The notes beneath the pieces are model-generated. The model saw nothing but the letters and a program-made list of their open reading frames with translations, ran no database searches and was not told the DNA's origin. A stretch of 10,375 nucleotides of DNA from an uncultured Flammeovirgaceae bacterium (GTDB lineage: Bacteria > Bacteroidota > Bacteroidia > Cytophagales > Cyclobacteriaceae), in NCBI GenBank assembly GCA_937138955.1, contig CAKZPJ010000223.1, positions 1 through 10,375 of the forward strand. Direction: 5' to 3'. Positions 1-7,550 of the stretch are shown piece after piece. The position numbers were made by a program, and so were the translations under genes. How positions within the stretch are numbered: position 1 is the first letter of the stretch; every line of letters starts with the position of its first letter.

Positions 1-995
1 AGCTGGGCTATCGTGAGCATCTTTTCCGCCAAATCAGCAGCGTCTTTCACTTTGCAGAGTAACCCGTTCACTCCATGCTTTACTACATGCCGACAACCAG
101 GAGTGTCAGTAGCAACAATAGGCTTTTGTAAACTAGCTGCCTCCAGTAGGGTTCGAGGCAGGCCTTCACGATAAGAAGGAAGCACCACGCAATCGGCCTG
201 TTGAATGAGCGACCGTACATCGTCAGTAATTCCTAAATAATCAACAACGCCGCTCTGGGCCCATTGGTCAACCAATCCTACCGGAATTCCTCGCTTGTGA
301 TCAGGATCTTTGGCACCGAGTAGTTGGCATCTTACCGCAAAGCCTCGGGACTTCAGATGTTGAGCGGCCTCAATATACTCTACAATTCCTTTGTCATAGA
401 TCAATCTAGAAATTACCAGAAAAGTAAATGTAGGTTGAGAAGAAGCTGGCTGAATATCGGGGTGAAACCGTAGTGTATCAATTCCTGAGCCAGGAACTAC
501 ATCTGCTTTACTGCTACTCAACAACCCCTCTCGGATAAACAGATCGTGGTCATCAGGGTTATGAAAAAACACTTTCTGAGAAAATCGGAAGGATACACGG
601 TACAACCATTTGGCCACGGCTGAAATCATACCATCTTGCAAAAATACGGTACCCAATCCACATACATTATTGATAACCGGAATTCTCAAATAGCTGGCCG
701 CCAATGTTCCATAAATATTGGGTTTTACAGTAAAATGTAAAATTAGATCTAGTTTTAACGTGTTATATAAACGGTACAATGCTAAGATCAGGGATGCGTC
801 ACGTGCGGGATTTACTCCTCGACTATCCATATTTATATCATACAATGTCAACCCAGTTTCCCTTAAGCGATCAGAGTAATCGTCGGGGGGGGCAATTGAG
901 ATCACTTGATGGCCTTGCTGCTGAAGGGCTTCAATCAGCCCCAATCGGAAGTTGTAGATGTTCCAAGCGGTGTTGGTAACAAGCGCAATTCTCAT
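1..995 (-). CDS. Glycosyltransferase family 4 (GT-B fold), 3' end cut by window
   Basis: This frame runs from the ATG at 995 off the left edge and gives 331 complete residues. It should be a retaining GT4 glycosyltransferase that moves a sugar from a nucleotide-sugar donor to a lipid-linked or polysaccharide acceptor at the cytoplasmic membrane face. The N-terminal Rossmann half opens with MRIALVTNTAWNIYNFRLG. It carries KPNIYGTLAA (residues 91-100) and NNVCGLGTVF (109-118), which resemble PglA/CapM-type enzymes of capsule, O-antigen and N-glycan assembly. The C-terminal half has SRLIYDKG (196-203) and the EX7E donor-site motif, E277 and E285, inside YREGLPRTLLEAA. Relatives are about 370-385 residues, so roughly 40-50 residues lie outside the window. 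No clear ribosome binding site precedes the ATG, as is usual in Bacteroidota. The sugar and acceptor cannot be told; the family is well supported, the PglA/CapM likeness is from memory. Confidence 0.9.
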   Translation of the reverse strand, partial: MRIALVTNTAWNIYNFRLGLIEALQQQGHQVISIAPPDDYSDRLRETGLTLYDINMDSRGVNPARDASLILALYRLYNTLKLDLILHFTVKPNIYGTLAASYLRIPVINNVCGLGTVFLQDGMISAVAKWLYRVSFRFSQKVFFHNPDDHDLFIREGLLSSSKADVVPGSGIDTLRFHPDIQPASSQPTFTFLVISRLIYDKGIVEYIEAAQHLKSRGFAVRCQLLGAKDPDHKRGIPVGLVDQWAQSGVVDYLGITDDVRSLIQQADCVVLPSYREGLPRTLLEAASLQKPIVATDTPGCRHVVKHGVNGLLCKVKDAADLAEKMLTIAQ

Positions 996-1285
996 GAAAG
1001 ATAATTAATTGTAATCCGTCTGTTTCTTCAATGCAATTACTACTCGGAAGCGAGCAGACTGATAGTTGAGCACAATATACCATTTCCGGTTTTTAACTAA
1101 TAACTACTTCAAAATTAAAGCGAAGGGCACTATGTAACTTTTACAAGAAATTAACTGTAAGCGAAATAGGAAAGGAGAGAGAAAGCATAGCAACTAGTAT
1201 AATAGCAAGAAAATATTATACTGAAATTATATATTTGACCGCATAATGGAGGGCAAACCGTTGTAAGGAAAGGAGTCAGGTAGTA
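996..1285. other. AT-rich intergenic region with an inverted repeat
   Basis: This 290-base gap separates two leftward genes. I see no convincing coding frame or RNA gene in it. It holds a perfect 9-bp inverted repeat, AGTATAATA at 1196-1204 and TATTATACT at 1214-1222 with a 9-base loop. This could be a weak terminator for the E1 gene or a protein-binding site, although no T-tract follows on the minus strand. It also holds the possible -7 element at 1110-1117. A smaller imperfect hairpin lies around 1043-1060. Confidence 0.5.
1110..1117 (-). promoter_or_regulatory. Possible -7 element of the glycosyltransferase promoter
   Basis: The minus strand reads TAATTTTG here, a full match to the Bacteroidota -7 pattern TAnnTTTG, about 115 bases before the glycosyltransferase ATG. 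No clear TTTG sits 18-21 bases upstream, so this is half a promoter by sequence. A chance match in AT-rich DNA is possible. Confidence 0.3.
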
Positions 1286-3703
1286 TTATTGATATATTTC
1301 CTTGAACCGGCCTGGATCAAATTCAACCATAAGGTTATACACAGTATCAAACACTGTTTCTAAATTGGGCTTTGAAAAATAATCTCCGTCGGAACCGTAG
1401 GCCGGACGATGCGCTTGGCTGGTTATAGTGCGAGGCTGGGAATCTAAGAACTGATAAGCTTGCTGCCCTTCCAATACCTGTTGCATCATGTAAGCCGATG
1501 CACCACCGGGAACATCTTCATCAGCAAATACTACTCGATTGGTCTTTTCAATAGATTTAACAATCCGATGATTAACATCAAAAGGTAGTAGGGTTTGCAC
1601 ATCAATTACCTCACAAGAAATACCAACTTCAGCTAACTCTTCTGCTGCTTTCATTATAATGCGACACATCGAACCATAAGTAACAATCGTTACATCATTC
1701 CCTTCTCGTAGCACCTCCGGCTGCCCTAAGGGTACCGTAAACTTTCCTACATTATTGGGTAGTTTTTCTTTTAGTCGATAACCATTTAGGCTTTCTACAA
1801 TCAAAGCCGGATCATCAGACTGTAGCATGGTATTGTAAAAACCAGCCGCCTGTACCATATTGCGAGGAACTAATATATAAATGCCTCGCAAGCTATTTAG
1901 TATAGCTCCCATAGGCGAGCCGGAGTGCCAAATACCTTCCAACCGATGCCCCCGAGTACGAATGATAAGCGGGGCACCTTGTCCGTTCATAGTTCGGTAT
2001 CGAAGCGATGCTAGATCATCGGTCAGGGTAGCTAGAGCGTAGTAGATATAATCCAGATACTGTATCTCTACAATTGGACGTAAGCCGCGCAATGCAGCTC
2101 CAATTCCTTGCCCGATAATAGATGGTTCACGGATACCCGTATCGGTCACTCGCAGAATGCCATGTTTATCTTGCAACCCGGCGAAGCCCTGATTTACATC
2201 GCCGATCGTCCCTACATCTTCTCCGATGGCAAAAATGCGTGGATCGCGAGCTAACGCTTTGTCAAAGCAGGCATTCAGTATCTGATAACCATCTATTAAT
2301 TTACTATTTTCACTAAATGTTGGAGAAATTCCTGGAATGTTCAGTGCCGAATTCTCGGTTTGGCTATACAAATGACTACTGTATCGTTCTTCGTTATCTT
2401 CGCCGTAGAGTTTTAACCATTGGATGAGCTGGTTACGCGCTTCGTGCTGCTCATTTCGTACTAAACGAAGCGTTTTCTTCGCTAAGCGCACCGAATCCAA
2501 ACGGCCAGCGTTAGGTTTCTTTTCTAATTGCTTGATAAGCTGCTGAATATTTCCGCTGTTTGGGCTAACTTGGGCAACTGCGGCAGCTAATTGTTTGACT
2601 TGGCTGATTTCTGTATTTAGCTCGCTACGGTAGGCTTTCCAGGCGGCATCCCGAGCTTGCCGAGCCGTATCTTTAGCAGCTTCTTCAATTTCATCCAGAT
2701 GCTCTTCCGAAGCAAAGCCGTTGTTGATGATCCACTCCCGCATTTTCCGATTACAGTCGTACTCACCTTCCCAAGCTAATCGTTCTTCGGATTTGTACCG
2801 CTCGTGCGACCCTGAGGTAGAATGACCCTGGGGTTGAGTCAGCTCTTCTACGTGAATTAGTATCGGAACATGCTTTCTACGCGCCAATCGGGTAGCCGCT
2901 TGGTATATTTCACAAAGATTTTCGTAGTCCCACCCCTTTACTGTAATTATCTCAAGCCCGTCTTTTTCCTGCGTTCGCTGAAACCCTTCTAACGCTTCCG
3001 AAATGCTTTCTTTAGTAGTATGGTATTCCGTAGGAACTGAAATTCCGTAGCCATCGTCCCAAACGGAGATCACTAAAGGTACTTGCAAAACCCCCGCGGC
3101 GTTCACCGTTTCCAGGAACATGCCTTCTGAAGTAGAGGCGTCACCAATAGTGGCAAATGTAACTTCGCTACCATTTACCGAAAACCGACCCATATCGCGC
3201 AAATCAGGATTCTGGCGATATAACCTAGACGCGTAGGCCAACCCCAGCGAGCGGGGAATTTGCCCTGCCGTAGGGGAAAGATCTGATCCGGCATTATACT
3301 GATCGGTTTGAGAATAGAACTGTCCGGTTTCAGGATCAATCAGGCGAGTGCCGAAGTGGGAGTTCATAGAACGTCCGCCCGAAGAAGGTTCATGTTCTAT
3401 ATTGGCGTGGGCGTAAATCTGGGCGAAAAATTGCTGTAAGGTAATTTGCCCGGTAGCAAACATAAACGTCTGATCGCGATAGTAACCCGAGCGAAAATCA
3501 CCTTTCTGAAAAGCTTTGGCCATTGCAATTTGGGCTACCTCTTTGCCATCGCCAAATACGCCAAACTTCGCCTTGCCCATAAACACCTCTTTCCGACCCA
3601 ATAGACTGGTGTGGCGACTTTCCCACGCAAGGCGATAGTCGTTTAGAATCTCTTCTATGGATAAGTCAAGTGCTATGTGGTCTTGCGTTGTTTTCGATTC
3701 CAT
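1286..3703 (-). CDS. 2-oxoacid dehydrogenase E1, fused alpha and beta subunits
   Basis: An 805-residue thiamine-diphosphate enzyme that should decarboxylate a 2-oxoacid (branched-chain, pyruvate or a related substrate) and pass the acyl group to the lipoyl domain of an E2 partner not encoded in this window. Residues 1 to about 330 are the E1-alpha half. The ThDP/Mg motif starts at GDASTSEG (187-194) and ends at DDGYGIS (216-222), where many relatives have NN. HSTSGSHERYKSEE (294-307) matches the E1-alpha phosphorylation-loop region. Residues 330-465 form a charged, Glu/Lys/Arg-rich, probably helical linker. The E1-beta half follows, with GEDVG (494-498), the core around GIREPSIIGQGIG (523-535) and a transketolase C-terminal domain from about 660. 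Single-chain E1 proteins of this size are, from memory, common in Cytophagales; automatic annotation has called them a tungsten formylmethanofuran dehydrogenase, which the motifs contradict. Both halves look intact. The substrate is not decided by sequence. Confidence 0.93.
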   Translation of the reverse strand: MESKTTQDHIALDLSIEEILNDYRLAWESRHTSLLGRKEVFMGKAKFGVFGDGKEVAQIAMAKAFQKGDFRSGYYRDQTFMFATGQITLQQFFAQIYAHANIEHEPSSGGRSMNSHFGTRLIDPETGQFYSQTDQYNAGSDLSPTAGQIPRSLGLAYASRLYRQNPDLRDMGRFSVNGSEVTFATIGDASTSEGMFLETVNAAGVLQVPLVISVWDDGYGISVPTEYHTTKESISEALEGFQRTQEKDGLEIITVKGWDYENLCEIYQAATRLARRKHVPILIHVEELTQPQGHSTSGSHERYKSEERLAWEGEYDCNRKMREWIINNGFASEEHLDEIEEAAKDTARQARDAAWKAYRSELNTEISQVKQLAAAVAQVSPNSGNIQQLIKQLEKKPNAGRLDSVRLAKKTLRLVRNEQHEARNQLIQWLKLYGEDNEERYSSHLYSQTENSALNIPGISPTFSENSKLIDGYQILNACFDKALARDPRIFAIGEDVGTIGDVNQGFAGLQDKHGILRVTDTGIREPSIIGQGIGAALRGLRPIVEIQYLDYIYYALATLTDDLASLRYRTMNGQGAPLIIRTRGHRLEGIWHSGSPMGAILNSLRGIYILVPRNMVQAAGFYNTMLQSDDPALIVESLNGYRLKEKLPNNVGKFTVPLGQPEVLREGNDVTIVTYGSMCRIIMKAAEELAEVGISCEVIDVQTLLPFDVNHRIVKSIEKTNRVVFADEDVPGGASAYMMQQVLEGQQAYQFLDSQPRTITSQAHRPAYGSDGDYFSKPNLETVFDTVYNLMVEFDPGRFKEIYQ

Positions 3704-3768
3704 GATTACATTGAATCAAATTCATTCCTGAATTCAAATATCGTTGTAAAACTGCCTTTAAAAATACG

Positions 3769-3799
3769 AAAAAAGCGCGCGTTTCTCAAACGCACCTTT
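3769..3799 (-). terminator. Terminator-like hairpin in the E1 leader (possible attenuator)
   Basis: Read on the minus strand, a GCGTTT/AAACGC stem with a GAG loop (3793-3788 and 3784-3779) is flanked by AAAG and CTTT, which can extend it after a small internal loop. Six T residues follow (3774-3769). This is the form of an intrinsic terminator, yet it lies upstream of the E1 start codon with no leftward gene before it. It may therefore act within the E1 leader. See the finding on attenuation. Confidence 0.45.
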
Positions 3800-3824
3800 A
3801 CTGCATCTTCGTACCTTTTATCAT
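3798..3824 (-). other. Possible upstream mini-ORF in the E1 leader (8 codons)
   Basis: An ATG at 3824 opens an eight-residue frame, MIKGTKMQ, whose TAA at 3800-3798 overlaps the foot of the terminator-like hairpin. Another short frame, MKSCS, lies just upstream on the same strand. There is no run of a regulatory amino acid such as Leu, Val or Ile, so the case for a leader peptide rests on position only. Confidence 0.2.
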
Positions 3825-3865
3825 CTAGCTACAGCTTTTCATTATCTACATAACAGAGAATTAAC

Positions 3866-3873
3866 CAAAATTA
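3866..3873 (-). promoter_or_regulatory. Possible -7 element for E1 transcription
   Basis: The minus strand reads TAATTTTG, a full match to TAnnTTTG, but no TTTG lies at the right distance upstream. If used, it would start an RNA near 3860 with a leader of about 155 bases containing the mini-ORF and terminator-like hairpin. A second, near-match GATATTTG lies closer to the E1 gene, downstream of that hairpin, and would bypass it. Confidence 0.25.
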
Positions 3874-3903
3874 ATTTGCCAAACAACAGATATTTTTTCT
3901 CCT

Positions 3904-3934
3904 TTTGTGTTTAGGGAAAGATTCCCTAGCTTTG
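3904..3934 (+). promoter_or_regulatory. Bacteroidota-type promoter of the 119-residue gene
   Basis: TTTG at 3904-3907, a 19-base spacer, then TAGCTTTG at 3927-3934 match the Bacteroidota housekeeping pattern TTTG-N19-TAnnTTTG. Transcription should start near 3939-3942, leaving a leader of only about 10 bases before the ATG at 3949. It also rules out the in-frame GTG at 3907, which lies inside the promoter. The same -7 octamer recurs in front of the tRNA gene. Confidence 0.7.
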
Positions 3935-3948
3935 TCCCGCTTTTTTGT

Positions 3949-4308
3949 ATGAATACAGTACGTACCATATTAGCCGAGCAATCTCGGGTTATTCCTGTTC
4001 TAACGCTAATCCTACTACTTTGGGTTACCGGTGGTACAACTATGCAGTTGCCTCAGTGCAAAAGTAATCCGACGAATACCGAACAGTCAGTTCCAGTAGA
4101 TGATGCTGACCAAACCACGACGATCTCCAATTTCCAGGAGGCGGTTATTCCTATCAGTAAAATCCACATTTCATTTGTATATCATATTCTTCGGGAATGG
4201 GTAGTGATGGAAGAAGACAATTCAGTCACCTCAACAGACATCCCTCTCCCCTCAAGTCAGTTTTTTCTGACACTCTTTCGGCAGATTATTTCGCCCAATG
4301 CTCCCTAG
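3949..4308 (+). CDS. Hypothetical 119-residue membrane-anchored or exported protein
   Basis: I do not recognise this protein and assign no function. The ATG at 3949 is chosen because a well-formed promoter sits directly upstream and covers the alternative GTG at 3907. Residues 14-28 (from VIPVLTLILLLW) form one hydrophobic stretch after a short N-terminus with two Arg, fitting a signal anchor or uncleaved signal peptide. The segment 37-60 is polar and Thr/Asp/Gln-rich with one Cys at 37, which is not in a good lipobox. The C-terminal part (70-119) is better ordered, with HISFVYHILREWVVMEE and a final FFLTLFRQIISPNAP that looks like a conserved tail. Codon use resembles the neighbours. It lies 117 bases before secDF in the same direction with no clear terminator between, so co-transcription is possible. 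Confidence 0.6.
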   Translation: MNTVRTILAEQSRVIPVLTLILLLWVTGGTTMQLPQCKSNPTNTEQSVPVDDADQTTTISNFQEAVIPISKIHISFVYHILREWVVMEEDNSVTSTDIPLPSSQFFLTLFRQIISPNAP

Positions 4309-4425
4309 CAATCTATTCTAAATCTCTTTCTGAAAGCGCGATTATCCACTGGAAAACATATCCGTCCGGGCTTTCACCTCTATTCATATTTAAAAAAATT
4401 AGTTTAATCATTAATCCTTACAACT

Positions 4426-7400
4426 ATGCGGAACCGAAGTGGTATCGTTATTCTTACCGTACTCGTCTCCTTTCTTTGCATTTATTATTTATCGTTCACT
4501 GTGGTATCTAACCAGGTGCAAAAGAAAGCGGAGACCTACGCTACTGATGCGGAGGGCAATATTGACTTTGCTAAAAAGCAAGACTATCTGGACTCAGTAT
4601 GGACTGAACCGGTTTACAATCTATTAGGTATAGAGTACACCTACGAAGAAGTAAAAGAAACTGAACTGAACCTAGGTCTGGATTTGCGGGGCGGAATGCA
4701 CGTAGTGCTGGAAGTTTCTCCTACCGAAATTATTCGGGCACTTTCAGGTGATAGTAAAGACGCTGACTTTTTAAGAGCGATAGAGCTTGCCCAAGAACGG
4801 CGAGTGAATAGCCAGGAGCGGTTTGTTGCTTTATTTGCTGACGCTTTTCAGGAAGTAGCTCCTAATAAAGAATTAAGCCAAATTTTTGCTAATGCGGCTA
4901 ACCGAGGACGAATCAGCCGTAGCTCTACCAATGATGAGGTAATAGAGATTATTGATGAGGAAGTGGAAAATGCCATTGACCGCTCATTCAATATTCTTCG
5001 TACCCGAATTGACCGATTTGGAACTTCTCAGCCCAACATTCAGCGGTTGCAGGGTACCGGACGAATTCAGGTAGAACTACCCGGAGTGGACAATCCCGAA
5101 CGAGTGCGTAAACTATTGCAGGGAGTAGCCAAGCTAGAATTTTTGCAAGTGTATAATTCCCCTGAACTAGGCAGTGCCATTCAAGCTGTTAATAGTATAC
5201 TGGTTGCTGAAATGGCACCGGGCGAAGGCGAGTCATTAGCTGATGCTTTGGCCGATGAAGGAGAAGACGATTTATCGGATCTGAATCCTACTGAAGATTC
5301 GGAAACAATAGAAGGTGCTCTTGATCAAGATAATGTACCTGAGATTGCAGAGAACGAAGGTGAAGATGACTTAGAAGCCCAATTATCGGGAGCCGGAGCG
5401 GACTCTACTGCCTTAGATTCTATGGTAAACTCTCAGGTCTCGCCACTGTACAGTCTGATTCAGAATGGCTTTGGCGGTTTAGCGTACCGAGTAGAGGATA
5501 CAGCTAAAATCAATGATATTTTCCAACGAGAAGATGTACAGTCGCTACTGCCTTCTGACTTGAGTTTGGCTTGGCAAGTAAAACCGGACGATGAGCAGAA
5601 TCCAGTGTTACAATTATTTACGCTCAAGCGAGAACGCGGTGGTAGAGCGCCACTAACTGGGGAAGTTGTTACCAACGCTCGTCAGGATTACGACCAAAAC
5701 GCTCGTCCGGCAGTAAGCATGCAGATGAATTCCGAAGGAACTCGCTTATGGCGTCGCCTAACGGCTAATAGCGTCGGTCAGCAGATTGCGATTGTATTGG
5801 ATAATCGCGTGTACTCCGCGCCAGTAGTGAATGAAGAAATTCCGAGTGGCAGCTCTATTATTTCCGGAAACTTTGAGATTCAAGAAGCCCAGGATTTAGC
5901 AAATATCCTGGAAGCGGGAGCATTGCCCGCCCCCACCCGCATTGTGGAAGAAGCTATTGTTGGTCCTACCTTAGGTCGAGTGGCTAGAGAACAAGGGATC
6001 ACTTCTATTTTAGCCGGATTAGGGCTGGTGGTTATCTTTATGGTTGTCTACTACGCCAAAGGCGGATTGGTAGCTAATGTAGCATTGCTGTTTAACATCT
6101 TCTTCGTATTGGGAATTTTAGCCCAGCCAACTGTTGGTGCTGCATTGACCTTACCTGGTATTGCCGGTATCGTGCTGACCATTGGTATGGCGATTGATGC
6201 CAACGTGCTGATCTTTGAACGTATCCGGGAGGAGCTACGAAACGGGATGCGACTGAAAGCAGCCATCAAAACCGGTTACAGCAAAGCCTACAGCTCGATT
6301 ATTGACTCTAATGCTACCACGTTCTTAACCGCCCTGATTCTATTCATCTTCGGACAGGGACCGGTACGGGGTTTTGCCGTAACCTTGATGATTGGTATTG
6401 TTTGTTCTTTCTTCTCAGCGGTGTTTATTACCCGAGTAATTATTGAGTGGATGACCCGCAAAGGTGATGAAAGCAATGTTTCTTTTGCGATGCCCTTCTC
6501 AGGAAATCTGCTAAACAATTTGAACTTTGACTTTATGTCGAAGCGGAAGATAGCTTATATCTTTAGCGGTGCCTTTATCAGTCTAGGATTGATTGCCCTT
6601 ATCTCTCAACCCCTTAATTTGGGCGTTGATTTTAAGGGTGGCCGATCTTACGTAGTAACTTTTGATGATACGGTAATACCTTCCGATCTGATGACTTCGC
6701 TTTCGGATGACTTTGAGGACAAAGCGGTAGAGGTAAAAACCTTCGGGGCTACCAATGTACTGAAGATTACTACCAGCTATTTAGTAGGCGATGAATCGGA
6801 TGAGGCTGATGCCGATGTACGTCAGCGACTGTTAGGCGGTATTACCGAGTTTACCGGAGGTAACTTCGTAGAGAATACGGCTGACTTAGGAGAAAATCAG
6901 TTTACGATTTCTAGCTCATCCAAAGTGGGAGCCACCATTGCCGATGATATTTTGAATGCTTCCCTAGAGGCGATTGTCTTCTCGCTGATTGTGATCTTCC
7001 TCTATATCTTGATTCGTTTCCGCAAGTGGCAATACAGTACCGGGGCGATCATTGCGTTGTTCCACGATGTACTATTTGTACTAGGCGCCTACGCTATTGC
7101 TGGTTTACTGGGGTTACGCTACGAAGTAGATCAAGTATTCATTGCGGCCATGCTGACCATTGTGGGTTACTCCATTAACGATACGGTGATTGTTTTTGAC
7201 CGTATTCGGGAAACACTGGGGACAAAACCTCGGCTACCGTTGGAGGAGGCGGTTAATGAGTCGGTAAACAATGTAATGAGCCGAACCTTAATTACCTCAC
7301 TCACTACTTTACTAGTAGTATTTATTCTATTGGTATTTGGGGGCGAAGTGCTACGCGGCTTCTCATTTGCTCTTTTTATTGGTATACTAGTCGGTACCTA

Positions 7401-7488
7401 CTCGTCAGTATACATTGCATCTCCGGTAGTGGTAGATTTGACTCAGCGCCGAGCCGAAGCTCCGGCCAGAAAGCCACAGAAAGCGTAA
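4426..7488 (+). CDS. secDF: Protein translocase subunit SecDF (fused SecD and SecF)
   Basis: A 1020-residue inner-membrane protein that assists SecYEG by using the proton motive force to pull exported proteins out on the periplasmic side. SecD comes first: a membrane segment at 7-27, the family motif GLDLRGGMHVVLEV (84-97), the large periplasmic P1 region, the second SecD block RPAVSMQMNSEGTRLW (427-442), then five membrane helices from about 524 to 675 with DANVLIFERIREE (591-603). SecF follows: a helix near 708-727, LGVDFKGGRSYVV (732-744), a smaller periplasmic domain and helices from about 847, with NDTVIVFDRIRET (918-930). D591 and D919 sit in the conserved proton-relay region. Fused SecDF is normal in Bacteroidota. 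Residues 264-334 are a strongly acidic, low-complexity insert in P1. The ATG at 4426 is preceded by an A/T-rich leader with no Shine-Dalgarno sequence. No TAnnTTTG motif lies between 4309 and 4425. Confidence 0.97.
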   Translation: MRNRSGIVILTVLVSFLCIYYLSFTVVSNQVQKKAETYATDAEGNIDFAKKQDYLDSVWTEPVYNLLGIEYTYEEVKETELNLGLDLRGGMHVVLEVSPTEIIRALSGDSKDADFLRAIELAQERRVNSQERFVALFADAFQEVAPNKELSQIFANAANRGRISRSSTNDEVIEIIDEEVENAIDRSFNILRTRIDRFGTSQPNIQRLQGTGRIQVELPGVDNPERVRKLLQGVAKLEFLQVYNSPELGSAIQAVNSILVAEMAPGEGESLADALADEGEDDLSDLNPTEDSETIEGALDQDNVPEIAENEGEDDLEAQLSGAGADSTALDSMVNSQVSPLYSLIQNGFGGLAYRVEDTAKINDIFQREDVQSLLPSDLSLAWQVKPDDEQNPVLQLFTLKRERGGRAPLTGEVVTNARQDYDQNARPAVSMQMNSEGTRLWRRLTANSVGQQIAIVLDNRVYSAPVVNEEIPSGSSIISGNFEIQEAQDLANILEAGALPAPTRIVEEAIVGPTLGRVAREQGITSILAGLGLVVIFMVVYYAKGGLVANVALLFNIFFVLGILAQPTVGAALTLPGIAGIVLTIGMAIDANVLIFERIREELRNGMRLKAAIKTGYSKAYSSIIDSNATTFLTALILFIFGQGPVRGFAVTLMIGIVCSFFSAVFITRVIIEWMTRKGDESNVSFAMPFSGNLLNNLNFDFMSKRKIAYIFSGAFISLGLIALISQPLNLGVDFKGGRSYVVTFDDTVIPSDLMTSLSDDFEDKAVEVKTFGATNVLKITTSYLVGDESDEADADVRQRLLGGITEFTGGNFVENTADLGENQFTISSSSKVGATIADDILNASLEAIVFSLIVIFLYILIRFRKWQYSTGAIIALFHDVLFVLGAYAIAGLLGLRYEVDQVFIAAMLTIVGYSINDTVIVFDRIRETLGTKPRLPLEEAVNESVNNVMSRTLITSLTTLLVVFILLVFGGEVLRGFSFALFIGILVGTYSSVYIASPVVVDLTQRRAEAPARKPQKA

Positions 7489-7503
7489 AAATTAGTGTTA
7501 CGG

Positions 7504-7547
7504 GTTATAGTGCTAGGTGTTATGGTTCAGAATACTAGGACTATAAC
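7504..7547. terminator. Probable bidirectional terminator between secDF and the methyltransferase gene
   Basis: GTTATAGTGCTAG (7504-7516) pairs with CTAGGACTATAAC (7535-7547), 12 of 13 positions, around an 18-base loop. T-rich sequence follows on both strands (7548-7561 on plus; around 7490-7500 on minus). It sits in the 62-base gap between two convergent genes, the expected place for a shared terminator. The stem is AT-rich and the loop large, so efficiency is uncertain. Confidence 0.65.
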
Positions 7548-7550
7548 ACA

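Noticed and set aside
779..979. Plus-strand open frame inside the glycosyltransferase gene
   Set aside because: It is antisense to a clear GT4 coding region and has no recognisable protein features.
1286..3703. Tungsten formylmethanofuran dehydrogenase label for the long minus-strand gene
   Set aside because: The ThDP motif, E1-alpha and E1-beta cores and the transketolase C-terminal domain are all visible; there is no molybdopterin or tungsten enzyme signature.
3907..3948. GTG start at 3907 extending the small protein by 14 residues
   Set aside because: It lies within the promoter elements (TTTG at 3904-3907 and TAGCTTTG at 3927-3934), so it would not be in the transcript; the ATG at 3949 fits the promoter and puts the hydrophobic segment near the N-terminus.
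4197..4511. Plus-strand open frame overlapping the small protein gene and the start of secDF
   Set aside because: It overlaps two better-supported genes in another frame, shows no recognisable domain and has no promoter or ribosome site of its own.
5460..6518. Three minus-strand open frames within secDF
   Set aside because: They are antisense to conserved SecDF coding sequence and are explained by its codon use.
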